From: Clostridiaceae bacterium
GTDB lineage: Bacteria > Bacillota > Clostridia > Lachnospirales > Lachnospiraceae
NCBI GenBank assembly: GCA_910575795.1
Contig: CAJTGE010000010.1
Span: 99,742 to 163,741 of the forward strand
Direction: 5' to 3'
Length of the DNA: 64,000 nucleotides
Shown: piece after piece, positions 62,627 to 64,000 of the stretch
Position numbering within the stretch: position 1 is the stretch's first letter
Layout of the letters: each line of letters starts with the position of its first letter
Made by a program: the position numbers and the translations under genes
Notes under the pieces: model-generated
What the model was told of the DNA's origin: nothing
Database searches by the model: none
Seen by the model: only the letters and a program-made list of their open reading frames with translations

Positions 62627-63832
62627 GTGTTTAATTTAACAGATTTCATAAATACATACGTAACAAAACGGCCGGGCAGTATGTTCCGGGATGATGTGGA
62701 TGCATACCGGGACGAGATGGAAGCCCAAATTGGCGGAAACTCTGTACTTGTCATCGGCGGAGCCGGGAGTATTGGCAGCAGTTTTATAAAAGCGGTTCTG
62801 CCTTTTAAGCCCTCGGAACTTTATATCGTTGATACAAATGAAAATGCGCTGACAGAGCTGACGAGAGATTTGCGATCCGGCGGCTCATTGGTTCCGGAAG
62901 TCTTTGTTCCATATCCTATGGATTACAGCTCTGTGACATTTAAGCATGTATTCCTGAGACATCGTGGCTTTGATATTGTGGCTAATTTTTCTGCCCATAA
63001 ACATGTGAGGAGTGAAAAAGATATCTATTCGGTTGAAGCCCTGCTGCGCAACAATGTAATAAATGCAGGGGGATTGCTGGAACAGCTTGCGGACTGCCCG
63101 CCGCGCTGCTATTTTTGCGTATCAACGGATAAAGCGGCGAACCCCGTTAATCTCATGGGGGCCAGCAAGAGGATTATGGAGGATCTGATATTCAGTTATT
63201 CAGAAGACTTTCCGGTCAAAACCGCGCGGTTTGCAAATGTGGCGTTTTCCAATGGGTCACTTCCGGCAGGGTTTCTGGAGCGCCTTTCAAAGCTGCAGCC
63301 GTTATCTGCGCCGTCTGATATCCGGCGTTTTTTTGTAAGCCCGGAGGAGTCAGGACAGATTTGTATGCTGTCAGCCATACTGGGAAGAAACAGGGAGATA
63401 TTTTTTCCCAAATTGGATGAAGGACAGATGATGACGTTTGACGCGATAGCAGTCGAACTTCTAAAGGCATATGGATATAAAGCCGTGAAATGCGGGAGTG
63501 ACGAAGAGGCGATCGCCAGAGCGGCTGAGCTTAAGCATGGAGGGAGGATGTACCCGGTTCACTTTTCACCGTCCGATACCAGCGGAGAGAAAGCGTTTGA
63601 AGAATTTTATACATCCTCTGAGACAGTGGATGAGCAGAGGTTTAAGGCATTGGGAGTTATAATAGATAAAACTGCGCCGGATAAAAAGACAGTCCATGAG
63701 CTGATAAATGTACTGGATTGTGCGTTTGAAAAGCCATCTGTCACAAAAGAAGAAATCGTTCGGATCATATCGGAGTATCTCCCTGATTTTAAGCATGCTG
63801 AAACGGGGAAGTCGTTGGATGGGAAGATGTGA
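62627..63832 (+). CDS. CapD/FlaA1-type NDP-GlcNAc 4,6-dehydratase (probable LegB role)
   Basis: 401-residue extended short-chain dehydrogenase. After a 35-residue N-terminal helix region comes the NAD motif VLVIGGAGSIGSSFIKAVL. The catalytic segment is CVSTDKAANPVNLMGASKR, with methionine in the usual tyrosine place, as in WbpM/PglF-type retaining dehydratases. It would make the 4-keto-6-deoxy sugar for LegC. Campylobacter LegB is a different, RmlB-like type, so the assignment rests on context. GTG start with only a weak ribosome binding site; last gene of the block. Confidence 0.75.
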   Translation: MFNLTDFINTYVTKRPGSMFRDDVDAYRDEMEAQIGGNSVLVIGGAGSIGSSFIKAVLPFKPSELYIVDTNENALTELTRDLRSGGSLVPEVFVPYPMDYSSVTFKHVFLRHRGFDIVANFSAHKHVRSEKDIYSVEALLRNNVINAGGLLEQLADCPPRCYFCVSTDKAANPVNLMGASKRIMEDLIFSYSEDFPVKTARFANVAFSNGSLPAGFLERLSKLQPLSAPSDIRRFFVSPEESGQICMLSAILGRNREIFFPKLDEGQMMTFDAIAVELLKAYGYKAVKCGSDEEAIARAAELKHGGRMYPVHFSPSDTSGEKAFEEFYTSSETVDEQRFKALGVIIDKTAPDKKTVHELINVLDCAFEKPSVTKEEIVRIISEYLPDFKHAETGKSLDGKM

Positions 63833-63841
63833 AACGAACAC

Positions 63842-63870
63842 TTGTCACCGCTTCCTGTTTCGGTTATAAT
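63842..63870 (+). promoter_or_regulatory. Promoter for the next transcription unit, right of the window
   Basis: TTGTCA (63842-63847) and TATAAT (63865-63870) are exactly 17 bases apart, starting ten bases after the last stop codon. Downstream come hairpins ATAATCAG/CTGATTAT (63866-63886) and ACTGTCCGA/TCGGACAGT (63894-63915). A CATCCG/CGGATG pair (63940-63958) follows. The last 150 bases contain no gene, so this looks like the leader of a gene beyond the window. Confidence 0.65.
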
Positions 63871-64000
63871 CAGTCCATCTGATTATGGGGGAGACTGTCC
63901 GAAAACTCGGACAGTTATAGAATGAAAAAAGGGTAGATACATCCGGACAAAAACGGATGATTTACAAATATAAACTGCACCTTGAAAACTGAATAAAATA

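Noticed and set aside
62627..63832. Assigning this dehydratase as PseB
   Set aside because: It has methionine in the usual catalytic tyrosine place and a long N-terminal helix like PglF/WbpM-type retaining dehydratases, and it sits with the leg genes; PseB is shorter and keeps the tyrosine.
63983..63994. Text near the window end (CTTGAAAACTGA) that recalls rRNA operon spacer sequence
   Set aside because: No rRNA, tRNA or processing stem is visible, and such A-rich strings also occur in ordinary leaders.

Overview
The window looks like the chromosome of a Gram-positive, spore-forming, probably motile member of the Clostridia, most likely a Lachnospiraceae-type gut bacterium. The evidence is a T-box leader on ileS, spoIID/spoIIQ-type genes, a gap-pgk-tpiA operon, strong AGGAGG ribosome binding sites, TTGACA/TATAAT promoters, many Rpn/IS remnants and short palindromic elements. 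The genus is inference.

Region 1 (1-16.5 kb) is housekeeping: pncB (minus strand), a T-box-controlled type 2-like isoleucyl-tRNA synthetase, glycogen phosphorylase, an unknown membrane protein, a SpoIID/SpoIIQ pair, a CitA/DcuS-type two-component system on the minus strand, and gap-pgk-tpiA. Region 2 (16.5-20.7 kb) is a boundary zone: a broken Rpn-type gene, a long-palindrome MITE, an intact serine recombinase, a possible structured RNA, a second serine recombinase that has lost its catalytic residues, and two small membrane-anchored Rossmann proteins.

Region 3 (20.7-39.5 kb) and region 4 (41.5-63.8 kb) are two parallel runs of plus-strand, mostly overlapping sugar genes. Block A makes CMP-pseudaminic acid (PseC, PseF, PseI, PseH, PseG) and UDP-L-FucNAc (CapE, CapF, CapG); CapE probably also supplies the PseB step. 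It also carries a formyltransferase, PIG-L and NodB deacetylases, a radical SAM/SPASM enzyme, a methyltransferase, an M28-like protein and two GT2 enzymes. Block B makes a CMP-legionaminic-acid-type sugar (PtmE, LegH, LegI, LegC, LegG, LegF and a dehydratase) and a UDP-HexNAc uronate. It adds a DUF115/Maf-like transferase, a second radical SAM/SPASM enzyme, a second NodB deacetylase, an adenylation domain/carrier protein/GNAT trio, three methyltransferases, a GT2, a PIG-L fusion and two Gfo/Idh enzymes. Between the blocks (39.5-41.5 kb) lies a scar of decayed genes and a second copy of the MITE seen at the left edge of the window.

No flippase, polymerase, ABC exporter or priming phosphoglycosyltransferase is present, while a Maf-like DUF115 protein is. 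This suggests a cytoplasmic protein glycan, such as a heavily decorated flagellin glycan, rather than a capsule. The most unusual shared feature is one Rossmann module, often preceded by the same helix, that recurs about ten times as a C-terminal, N-terminal or stand-alone domain on unrelated enzymes of both blocks.
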